Shown here in pieces: positions 14,401 through 24,419 of a stretch of 64,000 nt of DNA. The notes under the pieces are model-generated. The model was given only the letters and a program-made list of their open reading frames with translations. It searched no databases and was not told the DNA's origin. The stretch comes from Diphasiastrum complanatum. Taxonomy: Eukaryota; Streptophyta; Lycopodiopsida; Lycopodiales; Lycopodiaceae. The number at the start of each line of letters is the position of its first letter. Position 1 is the stretch's first letter. A program made the translations under genes and the position numbers. The DNA lies in contig CM055104.1 of NCBI GenBank assembly GCA_029204225.1, positions 26,500,394 through 26,564,393 of the forward strand, written 5' to 3'.

Positions 14401-16381
14401 CATTTGCAGATGAATGATCGACACATACACATGGAATCTACCTTGTTTATTATGTCCTTCTTGTTCGTGTATCTTCCATTCACCATGTTTTTTGTGCATC
14501 CTTGTTGCTTATACATCTTCCATTCACACAAGTGCTACTGATGCACTTGCCATTGTACAATTTCCATTTCTATCTGTGCTAACCTTTTCTGAACATATGT
14601 TGTTTCTAAATCCTCTATTGTTCCATTTATCTGTATATCTCCAGAGTCCACGTTTACCATCTTCTATAAACTTGTTCTGTTTTATATTAGTGCTCTGTAG
14701 ATCCCTATACATACTCCACTTCAACCTTTGTCTTCAGTTCTATCTCATTCTTTGTTTCTGTTTCTTCATATTTCTCTTTTGGCATTGTTGTTGTTATCAT
14801 CTACAACTTTGGTAGATAGTGCCAATATTGTTCCGGCCCTTTTGTCACACCGTTTTTTGTTTGCCTTTTCCTTTTCCGTAGATGAGCCATCATTATTTGT
14901 TCTTCTGATGATCTTTTTGAGCTGTTTTCCAATATCTTCAGCTTGACAGTGCTTCTTGGTGTCCTTCGTTTATTCAAATTTCACTGTTGGCTACTCCAAT
15001 CGATGTGCAGTTGTAATGAGGTGTTTACTTCATGGTCCACTCAATCACATTGGGCTCTATTCATCTATACAGCCATTTTCTGTTGTTTTTATAGAGTCAG
15101 TTTGGTCTTTACAACTAGCTTCGGCTGCATTGGCATATCTTGAGCCATCTATTACCATTGCTATCATTCTTATTCCTGGCCCATACACGCATTATGAGTC
15201 AGTTATTGTTGCTACTACTGTGTATTCACATGGTGTCTATGGATAGTTTGGGATCCACCTTGTTTCTCCCAAAACATTTATCCTATGTAGTGTTCTTGGT
15301 CTACACGCTTGGCTTGTGAGGACTGTGCAGCGTCTGATTGCATTCAGGTGCATTCTTGGTATATCCGGATCTGGTTGGCATGGTATCTCTTTGTATATGA
15401 TAGTTGAGTCTTTATGCAGGCATTAGTCGGGTGCTTCATATTCATGCATGACTGTGATTAGGGTCTCATGGCCTCATTCTAGTTTGATGATTGTTGTGAG
15501 ACAAGTTGCTTAGATCAGAGAGTAGCTTGAGACCATTTTAGCATAGGTTCAGATTAAAATCCAGCTTATATACTTTGGTATTGTCATTGAATCAGTCATT
15601 ATGTTCAGCTTATTCACATTTCCTTTAAGTACGTCTGTGGTCCTTTCATTACTTTCAGTGTTAATTTGCTGTTTTGATCGTAACTCATTCTCTGTTTGTA
15701 GGCTGCTTCAACCACTGAACTAGAAGACTGTGCAGTAGTACAGTCCTTATGTTGCCATATTGAACCAGTTGGACCCGGACCTGGCCCACCTGGAACGTTG
15801 ACTTTTTCGACAAGCACCATCTCCCAAGGAGCTATTGCACCAACTGATAGTAAAGTAATGCCATATTCAGTGAGGCCTACATTCTCACACTCATTGTCTG
15901 GTATAAGTGGAGAGAGTACAGCTGATTACTACGATTGTGGTGCATCAACCTCATATTTAAATCAAGTGACCAACAGAATTACAGAAATGATTGATTGTGA
16001 AACATTTGCTCAAGCGAGAGACTCTGCAATGTTGCGCTATAGGGAGAAGAAGAAAATACGACAGTAAGTATTTCACTTGACCGTAATTGTCTTGTATATA
16101 ACCTGCTTTGTTTGTTGTACTGGCATCTCATTTGAATCAAGCAAGAATTGAAATTTGTCAATAATTTTGTTCTATTTCTGTTTTTCTTGGTCGAACATAT
16201 TTCTCAAATTTCACCCATATTCTTGCTTGAAACACTTTGTCCCTGCAACAGATTTGGAAAAAAAATTCGGTATGTTTCTCGTAAAGCTCGAGCAGATATT
16301 AGAAAACGGGTCAAAGGTCGTTTCGTAAAAGCAGGACAGCCGTATGATTATGATCCTCTTACTACAACAGAAAGTTATTGA
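5478..16381 (+). CDS. COL: CONSTANS-like B-box/CCT transcription factor (five exons)
   Basis: CDS joins 5478-6011, 6462-6794, 8018-8257, 15702-16063 and 16252-16381 (1599 nt, 532 aa). All introns are GT-AG; the first three are phase 0 and the last splits a Gln codon. Residues 12-58 form a B-box (C12, C15, C24, C28, C32, C35, H40, H49). A second, diverged B-box follows (C55, C58, C75, C78). The middle is Gln-rich and acidic. Residues about 478-520 are the CCT domain ([17 protein letters not shown] then [16 protein letters not shown]), split by intron 4. One good plus one degenerate B-box and this CCT type fit the group III COL family (COL9/10-like), nuclear regulators of flowering and light responses. 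I chose the ATG at 5478; a second in-frame ATG lies two codons later. Family assignment is firm, the exact orthologue is not. Confidence 0.9.
9438..10028. mobile_element. Foldback (MITE-like) element, ~180-bp inverted arms
   Basis: The left arm (9438 to about 9625) and right arm (about 9845 to 10028) are near-perfect reverse complements. For example AAACTGGGCATATG in the left arm matches CATATGCCCAGTTT in the right, and GGCCAGCGCGGGT matches ACCCGCGCTGGCC. The arms enclose about 220 bp. There is no coding capacity, so this is a non-autonomous foldback. I could not identify a target-site duplication. Confidence 0.75.
10199..10402. repeat. GC-rich CGGACGCGTCCG-type repeat
   Basis: Two GC-rich blocks made of overlapping GTCCGGA and GGACGCGTCC motifs (10199-10280 and 10350-10402) flank an A/T-only spacer. 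The blocks are partly inverted copies. CTATATAG occurs on both sides (10174-10181 and 10407-10414) and could be a duplicated target. The composition is sharply unlike the AT-rich intron around it. Confidence 0.55.
10488..10960 (+). repeat. ~240-bp tandem duplication with telomere-like TTTAGGG motifs
   Basis: The segment at about 10488-10735 is repeated at about 10736-10960. Both contain GGCTTCCCGATTTTCTAAAG, then GGGTTTAGGG, then CTGTCAGTTTCACTGGCAAT, then ACTAGGGCAATCTCACTAGC. The unit is itself built from a degenerate CACTGGCAAT/TTGGCAATTTC motif. The first copy has three consecutive telomere-type units (10544-10563), the second has fewer. Confidence 0.75.
12730..12860 (+). repeat. 65/66-bp tandem duplication
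   Basis: 12730-12795 and 12796-12860 are adjacent copies sharing GAGAGACCAAGCCTATCACT and GTGTTAGGAATCGTAGAAA. They differ at a few positions. This is a simple local duplication inside the long intron. Confidence 0.8.
13550..13821. mobile_element. 272-bp hAT-type MITE
   Basis: The element is flanked by a perfect 8-bp direct repeat GATGTGGC (13542-13549 and 13822-13829), the target-site length of the hAT superfamily. Its ends are imperfect ~40-bp inverted repeats starting CATA. Both contain the ACCACGGTTC/GAACCGTGGT motif, which also forms a 26-bp perfect palindrome at about 13588-13613. The interior is AT-rich and non-coding. It lies in intron 3 of the CONSTANS-like gene. Confidence 0.8.
14003..14015 (-). 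other. Remnant LTR-retrotransposon primer-binding site
   Basis: On - this reads TGGTATCAAAGCA, close to the initiator-Met tRNA primer site used by Copia elements (TGGTATCAGAGC). It is preceded on - by an LTR-like end (...TTCATAACA). No gag or pol follows, so it is only a scrap. Confidence 0.4.
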
Positions 16382-18215
16382 TTGCATAGACGTATCTGTG
16401 AACCACACAACCGGTCAACCCTGTGCCCTTTAGTGTAAGACAATTTCATGCCCAAAACGTGAGAAGTGTATATCCAACGACATATTGATTCAAATTGCAA
16501 GTATACTGACTGATAACGTTGTTCAATATTAACTTCCACGGTTTGGAATGTATCTGTACTATCCTTTCACAGTTGGAGAAAGGCCTGATCATGATCTTTT
16601 GCAAGCTTGTTTCTTCACAAAGCACATATACGTCGCTGAGATATGCTGGCCTCTGACATCGACATCTTATCAGCAATGTCATAAGAGGCATGCACGAGAC
16701 GTTAATTCCAGTTTAAAGAATGACTATGCCTCATCTGCTAGTTGTATGTTATAACCATGTTAATCTGCTTGATATTCTCAAGAATCTCAACATACATCTG
16801 CTTATGCAGTCATCTCTTATGTTGTCAGTACCACTTCCTAGCAAATGAGAAAGCAGCTTCATACCTGCACTAATTGACTCCACATACTCGTGTTAATAGT
16901 GCTTGTGGGTGCCACTCTGAGAAAATGTGTCAGAAAGTCAGATTGCATGGACAGAAAAGTGCGGAGTGCCATTCTTCTGGTTAATAAATTGAGAAGCTTG
17001 AATATTCCTATTGAGAGTTCTCCAGCTATTATTTTCTCCAATTATGGTCATGAAAAGCTTCTGTGCACAAAGTCGCATAATTGAAGTTACACAGACGGAA
17101 ATTTGGCAAGAAGAGAAATCTACGAACCAAGGAGAGCTTTTTCCATTGGCTGTAGTTTGTCTTCATGTCCACTGTACTACATGATGGCTGCAACGTGTCT
17201 CGTACAAATGAAGCCCTCTCTGTAACAAAGAAGCAAACTTGACAATGACCATAAACATATGCAGAATATTGACAAAGGGTATAGTTTTCTCCCTGAAACA
17301 AAAACTCAGAAGCAAATGAGCATCTTGACATTGACAAGCCGTTGTACTTGGGTATACAAAGATCATATCAAGTCCTCCTAAAAACTATGGTATCGTTTTA
17401 ATTCATTTGTTGAAGAGCTATGCATCTTGTTAACCTTTTGGATGACCAAGGTGTAAAGCTAATTAGAGTTAAGATGTGGCTATAGACCTTTTTATTGAGG
17501 TATGGATGAATCGTTCCACTGTCAGCTTTAGGCTGATAAACAGCCCAAGCCTAGGCTGTAAAGAGATATGTATCTGACATGGCATAAATCATTGCATTCA
17601 CAGTAAAAGCTGTGTGCAGTTAATTTGCTTTGTTCTGAATGGATAAGCACTTGATCTCTTTCAATATTGCCATGGATTCATATCAAATTTTGTTGCTATT
17701 AGTTGTTTAGAAATTTCTGTAATTCCATAATAGAACAAGTGAATTATGCTGAATACTTAGTAGTAAACTTGTGCCAAATTTTTAAGGATGGTAACCTTGG
17801 CGGAAGCCTTCCTCGGCCAGAATGCCCTGAGGAGGTGTAGTTCCCTCCTGTTATTTCTGTTTTTATATTTTTTGTTATTTCTGTTTTTATATTTTTTATT
17901 GTTTGATTTGCTATTTACACGTGGAAGGTGCACTAAAAAAAATTAATTTTTTTTACTTAAACATAAACCTATATTACTAAATTGGATAGATGAATATGTG
18001 GGTGGAATTGCATCTAGCAATGGAATGGAGTTTTACTTGTGCATCCATTGTTAAGTCTTTCCATTTATGACGATGATCAAACTGGACATCAAAGGCACCT
18101 AACTGAAGCTTAATGGAGCGCCAATGACTTCCCTTTGATTTTGATCTTCACTCTGAAATAGGCTGGCACACACGAGGCCGATCTTTTACACTAGTGATTG
18201 GCCATGGTTGAGCGC

Positions 18216-18220
<5 letters not shown>
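16382..18220. other. 3' flank of the CONSTANS-like gene
   Basis: The first several hundred bases presumably include the 3' UTR. No unambiguous poly(A) site stands out. No further gene is visible. At 17790-17945 there is a short repeat sharing AGAATGCCCTGAGGAGG and a GGAAGGTGCA motif with 29190-29330, so a small non-autonomous repeat family is present in both places. Confidence 0.45.

Positions 18221-18290
<70 letters not shown>
18221..18290 (+). repeat. (GA)35 microsatellite
   Basis: An uninterrupted GA dinucleotide run. Similar runs occur at 33105, 34753 and (as CT) 57093. Confidence 0.98.
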
Positions 18291-18295
<5 letters not shown>

Positions 18296-18820
18296 CTTCT
18301 CAATCCACCAAATCAAAGAAAAATTGTTGTTGCTTGTGAGCCCCTAGATAGCAACCCCACTAAGCCTATTACATCAAAAAAAATTTCCACAATTTTGTGC
18401 ATATAGCTCCTTGTAGCCAAACCTTCACATTGAAATAACTTCCTCTATATTGAACCAAATCATTGGGGGTTTGTCTCTCGCATGTTTTGAATGAGGTCTC
18501 TACCAACGTGTTGACAAGGCGAAATGATAAATAAAAACGTGTGCAATGATTTTTCACTCTCTCACTATTGTCAATTTACAACAAAAACTTTTTAAACATG
18601 AATGCCCTTACCTTATAAGCAAGTTGTAAAGGGTTTCTACCATGTCCTGTAATAAGCTAAAAATGTTTTGGAATTTTCAAAACATATAAGAGTGACCTTA
18701 ATTTTGGCAATGGAATTTCTATAGTTCAGTTTAGAGGGATTTTGTGGGCATAATTGCTGTACTTTTATGTTTGGATGTGAATTTTGTTTATAAAGGGCTT
18801 TCTACCAGAAAGCCCATGGG

Positions 18821-18844
18821 CGAGCCTCCCCTTGGAAACCAAGA
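18821..18844 (+). repeat. Second scrap of the SINE-like sequence
   Basis: CGAGCCTCCCCTTGGAAACC and the following bases match the 3' end of the SINE-like insert in gag, in the opposite orientation. A 9-bp hairpin (GGGCTTTCT/AGAAAGCCC, 18795-18815) precedes it. Upstream there is no A-box, so it is truncated or a recombination product of the adjacent inversion. Confidence 0.5.
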
Positions 18845-18964
18845 AGCATAAAGTCCATGGGGATTTATGGCCATATATCTCATGTTTTTACACTTGGTAT
18901 CTTAGAGATTTTACTCTTTCTATTTGATAATACAATGATCATTGTTGTGTTGGTTTTTTCTTCT

Positions 18965-20075
18965 CTATTGTGCGTTAAACTTCTTAGAGTTATTGTAAGA
19001 AAGTAAGGTATAATAGTAGTCTTTTTGGTGAGTCATGTGGGAACTAGCCCCACTATCAATCCACCATGTGTTGTGATTAGATGTTTGTGTTAAGGAAGCC
19101 ATCAAAGATAAGTTGCATTCATCCTCCTCCTCAAGCACAAGGTTGCCATTGTTGTCCTTCTCTTGGGCATTTTTCTTCTTGTAACACTCGGAAGCAAAGT
19201 GTCCTTTCTTACCACAGAAAAAACACTTAAGCTTCTTCTTGCCCTTCTTGCTCTTGCCTTTTGAACTTGAAGCTCCATCCTTGCTCTCGACCTCCACATC
19301 TTGGGTCTTTTTGGATGGAACCTTCTTCTTGCCTTTCAAAGAAAAGTTAGCTTTCTCATCACCATCAATCAAAGAAAGAGAGCCAATCCTATTCTTGATA
19401 TGAAGCATCCTACTATCCTCATAAACTAGCACACTATGAAGTTTTTCAATAGGAGGAGGTTGATCTTGAATAGCAAATGTTTGAACTAGATTAGAATACT
19501 CATTTCCTAATCTATTCAAGATGATTTGAACTAGCTCATTGTCTTGAATCTTGTCACTAATGGAAGATAACTCAATATTCAAATATTTGATCCTACAAAC
19601 ATAATCTTGGGCACTTTCATTACTTCCTTTCATGCTTTGAAGTATTTGATTTCTTAGCATGAGTATTCTTGAAGTATTTTTGGATTCATAAATAGATTTT
19701 AGTGAATCCCATGCCTCTTTGGATGTGCTACAAGATGAGATTTCTTTCAACACGTCATTACTTACATTCATTTTCAAGCAATGTAATGACAACCTAAATC
19801 TCTTCTTGTACTTTACTAATTCTTGAGCTACTTGAGGTTCTTCTTCCACACCAAGAACAATGTCATACAAATCATGAAGTACAAACAATGACTCCATTTG
19901 AACTTTCCAAATGCCTCTTGGTTTCCAAGGGGAGGCTCGAACTTGAGACCAAAGAGACTTTGGATGTCAAGATAACCAATTGAGCCAACACCCTTGAGTG
20001 AACTTTCCAAATGGCATAATTAGTTGATGAAAGCCTTTCACTAGCTTCTAGCAAGCAGCCACCCATTGATGCCAT
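18965..20075 (-). pseudogene. Copia gag and protease start, split by a SINE-like insert
   Basis: The ORF starts at 20075 (MASMGGCLLEASERLSS), breaks at the SINE-like insert, and continues from 19897 to 18965. It has the UBN2-type gag region (NYAIWKV, MESLF, GVEEEPQ), a zinc knuckle CFFCGKKGHFASEC, and the aspartic protease start WWIDSGASSHMT. It would make the capsid and begin the protease of a Copia polyprotein. It is cut off after the protease motif by the inversion breakpoint. Removing the 85-bp insert plus one 15-bp target repeat (100 bp) restores a single frame. It is related to the gag at 50550. Confidence 0.85.
19914..19998 (-). mobile_element. 85-bp tRNA-derived SINE-like insertion in gag
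   Basis: A 15-bp direct repeat TGAACTTTCCAAATG flanks it (19899-19913 and 19999-20013). On - it carries a Pol III A-box-like TGGCTCAATTGG and B-box-like GTTCGAGCC in tRNA spacing, then CTCCCCTTGGAAACCAAGAGG-type sequence. The long target duplication and internal promoter fit a SINE head or tRNA retropseudogene. Its 3' 24 bp recur at 18821-18844 on +. Confidence 0.75.
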
Positions 20076-20650
20076 TATTAGTGTAATGCACTTGAAACTT
20101 AGATGGTTTCACTTAGAGATTTGAACCTATAGTGTCTTCTAGCAATCAATAGGCTTGTAGACCCGACCCTACCACTTTAGAACAAATCTAGAATGATGGA
20201 TCTATAGAATACAATCTCAACTTTGCAAATTCACTCCTTAATCTTTGGTTTATAGCACTCAATCTCTCTCAACTTCAAGATACACTCAAAAAAACAGAGA
20301 ATCAACTTCAATGTACTGTAAACAAGCTTTAATACACCTATATGATTGATCTAAACCAAGAACAAATCAATGGAATATAAACAATGCAAGTGAAAGCTTG
20401 AAAAATGCACTAAATTGACTCAAATTGGGTGTATGAAGCTCAAATTGCACCAAAATGAAAAATATTGTTCAAATAGGTTATGTATGGCCCCACACGTGTG
20501 GAAGGTACACCTGCATCCCACAACAAGATTTGGTACAAATATTTTGGTTCTAGCTATCCATTCCAAAACGCTACCTCAATATTAGCTTGTTTTCAAAAAC
20601 CTGTCAATTTGGGAATAGTTTTAGATCAATGTCTTAAATGCATTTGTACT

Positions 20651-20664
20651 TGGCTCTAATACCA
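20651..20664 (-). other. Copia primer-binding site
   Basis: On - it reads TGGTATTAGAGCCA, matching the initiator-Met tRNA primer site with one change. It abuts the CA end of the inverted LTR, fixing that LTR's 3' boundary. Confidence 0.75.
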
Positions 20665-21505
20665 TGTCAATTTACAGCAAAATGGACCAAGAATAGATCT
20701 GAATCAGATCCACAAGTGTGATTGGTTGTTAGATTAGATCAACCTATCAATCTACACAAGATTAGATAGGATTTGGATCAAATCTAGATGAAGAAATCTA
20801 ACAAGAACAATCATTTATGATCAAAACTTGAGCTTGCTGGTTTCACACGTGTGAAAACCTGTCAGAGTACGGACAGTAGGCTGAGTATGAAGTATACTAA
20901 GCTAAGAACCCAATCAATGCATAAAATAGCAAGACAAATGGAGAGATTACTTAAAAAATGCACCAAAACCAAGATTTAGCTTCCATGTTCATTATGGCCA
21001 AATGAGGCACTATATATACATGAAGGGGAGCTCGGGCTGCTGCTGAGTCACTGATCTGGCACGTGTGAGAGTGCCTAGTCACCTAAGGATCCATCAATCA
21101 AATCAAACTTGGCACGTGGTCCATGACTTCCATGATTTAAGGCACCTCCTTGATTTTGGGTGATTTCCTACATTATAGGAACCTAGATAAAAATCTTCTA
21201 TCAATCCAAACTTGACCTCTACTGATCTTTCCACACGTGTGAGCAGACCTCTACAAGTGGGAGATCAATACTAATCTAAATATTTTGTACATTCTACCAA
21301 TAGAAAGGTGCCAAGTGGCATATAGCTCAAAAACTAGATTTTGCCTTTTTAGCCAATAGAATTCTAATCAAATGATATGTACATACTAGATCACTAATCT
21401 AAATGATAAATGCATTTAATTCACACGTGGGAACAGGCTCCACACATGTGTAATCATAATATGTACATGATTTTGGCCTGATCAAGCATGATTTTGACAT
21501 TTTCA
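20665..21505 (-). repeat. 5' LTR of the Copia element (inverted)
   Basis: On - it starts TGAAAATGTC at 21505 and ends ...TTGACA at 20665, next to the primer site. 20706-21505 matches the + LTR at 27319-28118. The last 41 bp (20665-20705) have no counterpart in the other LTR. A TATATATAG promoter lies inside, with several CACGTG cores, mostly in CACACGTGTG palindromes. 21506-21610 is probably the original host flank that was inverted together with it. Confidence 0.85.
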
Positions 21506-21615
21506 CGACTATACCATTAACTTGTAACTTGCTCAAAACTTCACCAAGTTGATCCTTGTCAGTCGCAAAGGGTCTCCCACTCTGTTCCATTCTATCACGA
21601 AAGCTCCAGTACCAT

Positions 21616-22662
21616 GTCAATAATCACACTATCATTAACACAAAGAACCTGTTAAGTGTTGGTCAACTTATGGATAGTGGATTAGATGTTCATTTCAAGC
21701 ATGGAGCATGTTCCATCTTGAAGAATGATAAGTGTATTGCTAATGGGTTTAAGCAAGGGAGGTTATTTAAGTTGGATGCTAATGTGATGGTTGGAAGTGT
21801 TAACATGGCAAGGGAGGAGCTCTCTCAAGTGGAGCTATGGCACAAGAGGTTAGGCCATCCCAACTACAAAGCTATGGAGACCATGGTGATCAAAGAGCTA
21901 GCAATTGGACTTCCCAAAGCCATATCCAAGTGTGGCAAGCTTTGTGAAGCTTGTGGACTCTCCAAGTCTCATAAGCAACCTTTCAAAGAGATCTTTGACA
22001 AGATCTAACTCTCCTCTTGATCTTATTCACTCGGATGTTCACTCTTTTTCACATGAATCTAATGGTAAAGCTCTTATGTATGTCACTTTTATTGATGACA
22101 AATCAAGATACTCTTGGATTTACCTCTTGTCTAAGAAAAGTGAAGTGTTTGAAACCTTTGTGAAGTTCAAAATTCTTGTAGAAAAGCAACTTAATGCTAG
22201 CTTGAAAGTATTAAGATGTAATAATGGAGGGGAGTACATCTCCAATAGTATGAAAGAGTTTTGTCAAACTAATGGCATTAGAAGAGAGTTTACTTGCACA
22301 TACACCCCACAACAAAATGGGTGGCCGAGAGGAAAACAGAACACTATGTGAGTGTGCTAAAGCATTGAGATTAGATGCATCACTTCCTATTTCATTTTTG
22401 GGAGAAGCTATTTTATGTGCAAACTTTCTATGTAATAGAATGACTAATAGTGCCATTGGAGGTCTCACACCTTATGGAGCATTGTATGGCAAAAAGCCAA
22501 ATCTTAGTGATTTGAAATTTTTTGGATGTACTTGTTATGTACACATTCCTTTAGAAGTAAGGAAAAAGGAAGATGCTACTTCATTTAAAGGCATCTTTGT
22601 TGGTTATAGTGAAAATAGTAAAGCATATAGGATATTTGATCCTATTACCAAGAAAGTTGTTG
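21616..22662 (+). pseudogene. Copia pre-integrase and integrase, frameshifted
   Basis: Pieces in three frames give NTKNLLSVGQL, the zinc-finger part (LWHKRLGHPNYKAM...CEACGLSKSHKQPF), the core (LIHSDV, TFIDDKSRYSWIY, GGEYISNSMKEF, YTPQQNG) and the C-terminal part (FKGIFVGYSENSKAYRIFDP). It would insert the cDNA into the genome. The usual second catalytic Asp in LRSDNGGE is changed here: the sequence reads LRCNNGGE. There are frameshifts near 22000 and 22322. It stops abruptly at about 22660, where unrelated sequence begins. Confidence 0.85.
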
Positions 22663-23978
22663 TAAGTAGCAGAGGAACGCATTTTAGAAGATGTTTCAAA
22701 AAAGGCTTTCGATACTGTGTTTTCACTAATTTCTGATCATGATGTATCACAATTGCCTGAGAATACCATAAATAAATTAAATGTCCTTGTATGTACTTCT
22801 TATGATCCTACTCAAGAATTTTTTGAATCCATTACTATAATGAATACGAGAAAATTATTAGTAAGAAAATTGATGGACTCAATGAAAACTTTTCTCCAAC
22901 TATTCCAGAGATTGATTATATATTATGATTTCATGATTTTGATTGTAATGTTCTTAAAAAAAAAAAAATGTAACAGATGTTATAATTGATGGTGGGCTAG
23001 TGTTACTGCAATACGCCCTTAGTCAAGATTCAAGAAAAGAAGTTTTCATCGTCACTGGTCTTTACGTGGAACAAAATCTAATGCACAACGATGAAGCATT
23101 GGAACTTTTGAAGAGGATTTTTATACAATGCAGTCCAACTGCAAAACTATCTGTGGTTCCTTATGCATCCAAGTAAGTATAGTATTGAGACTTATTTGCT
23201 GTACTGCTAGCTTTACTTTGGTAAGATGTCAAAAAACTGATTAATAAAAATGAAATTTGTTTTACAAGATGCATTGGAGTTTAAATATAATTTCCATGGC
23301 CACTATTTCGGATGGGGTGGTGAAACCTGTATGCATTAAATGGAATTCTTGTGAAAATACCCACAGAAGTTTTGATAAACAACTTCTTACGATTCTTCAA
23401 GTATTGCCAACTTCACCACATCTAGGGCTAAACCAAGAATAATATCAAACAAGGTATCAACATTAGTGATGAATGTATTCAGAATTTTATTTAGATAGAC
23501 CTTATATGAAAATGTATTCAGAATTTTATTTTGATAGACCTTATATTTGTTTTTGATTTATAGACTCCCCAACAACAAGATGCATTTAGTTGCGGCTGGT
23601 TTACACTCTATAATGCAAAGATATTTTTTGAGTGTTATAATTTTCAACAAGACACGGTCGATATCGAGCAAGTGAGCATCACGATCATTTGTCAACTCAA
23701 TCTTGTGTATGTTTGCAGTTCTCGCTTGGTGTGTACACATTTAATGATGTGTATAAATTTAGACAAGATTTAATCAAACTCATCCTTACAAAGGCAGTAA
23801 CATGTGATTCTAAAAATGATAAGGCTGATTTAGAAGCAAGGTCAAAATTAGCAGCCTTTTCTCCTGATGTCACTATTATGGATTACAAAGGTGTTGCATT
23901 TTATAATGAGATATCTACTGTTAAAGAAGAGATCAGGTCGATGGAGCACAGACCAAAGAAAGAGAGGAAGTCAGCATG
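22663..23978 (+). pseudogene. Captured fragment of a Ulp1-like (C48) cysteine protease gene
   Basis: Exon-like blocks carry VIIDGGLVLLQYAL and ALELLKRIF (about 22975-23172), then HWSLNI with the catalytic His (23268), then PQQQDAFSCGWFTLY with the Gln and Cys (about 23567-23615), and a Lys-rich end (23719-23978). This order is that of SUMO proteases, which cleave SUMO precursors and conjugates. Splice-like sites remain (GTAAGT at 23173, TTTATAG before 23564, TTTGCAG before 23720), so genomic DNA rather than cDNA was captured. The expected Asp after the His appears as Asn (KWNS). Ulp1 fragments are known cargo of plant Mutator-like elements. I found no terminal inverted repeats here. Confidence 0.6.
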
Positions 23979-24419
23979 ACCACAAGAAAACTTTAACACA
24001 ATAAATTTATTTTCACTATCTCGTGTGCTTGCTTTTGCATATCATGGCTCTTCTATCACCTTGATCATCTTACCTAGATCTTTGCATTTTGTAAATTGTT
24101 CTTGTCTATTCCGTATCTGCACAAGAAAAAAGTGTTTTATTAAATACTGCATAAAACATAACTTTGTATTGTTGACAAATTATTGTATCAAATAAAATTA
24201 AATACTAAAAAACTTACCAATTTCTCATGAACAATGAACCTAAAGTATTCAGGAAGCTCGTATTGTAATAAGACAAGCTTTGTTTGGATATAGTGAAGGC
24301 TCCAGTCTTCTTCAACTTCAACAGTATTAATAACCATGTCATTGTATCTAATGTCAATTTGCTTTCTATTACTGTGTCCATCTTGTTCCATGTCTTGATT
24401 TAATGGTATCTACCTCCCA

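Larger units (their letters stand above)
8258..15701 (+). other. 7.4-kb third intron of the CONSTANS-like gene, filled with repeats
   Basis: It starts GTATGA after AAT and ends TCTGTTTGTAG before the CCT-coding exon. Inside are a 590-bp foldback, a GC-rich repeat, a 250-bp tandem duplication with telomere-like motifs, a 66-bp duplication, a hAT-type MITE and a retrotransposon primer-binding remnant, each listed separately. The stretch at 8944-9250 (CCGAACGGGGTCC, GTTTCGGG motifs) also looks repetitive. T-rich ORFs at 14414-15246 have no domains. I see no gene nested in the intron. Confidence 0.75.

Noticed and set aside
14414-15246. T-rich ORFs with membrane-like residues in the long intron
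   Set aside because: Poly-pyrimidine composition gives Phe/Leu/Ser-rich frames; there are no start context or family motifs.
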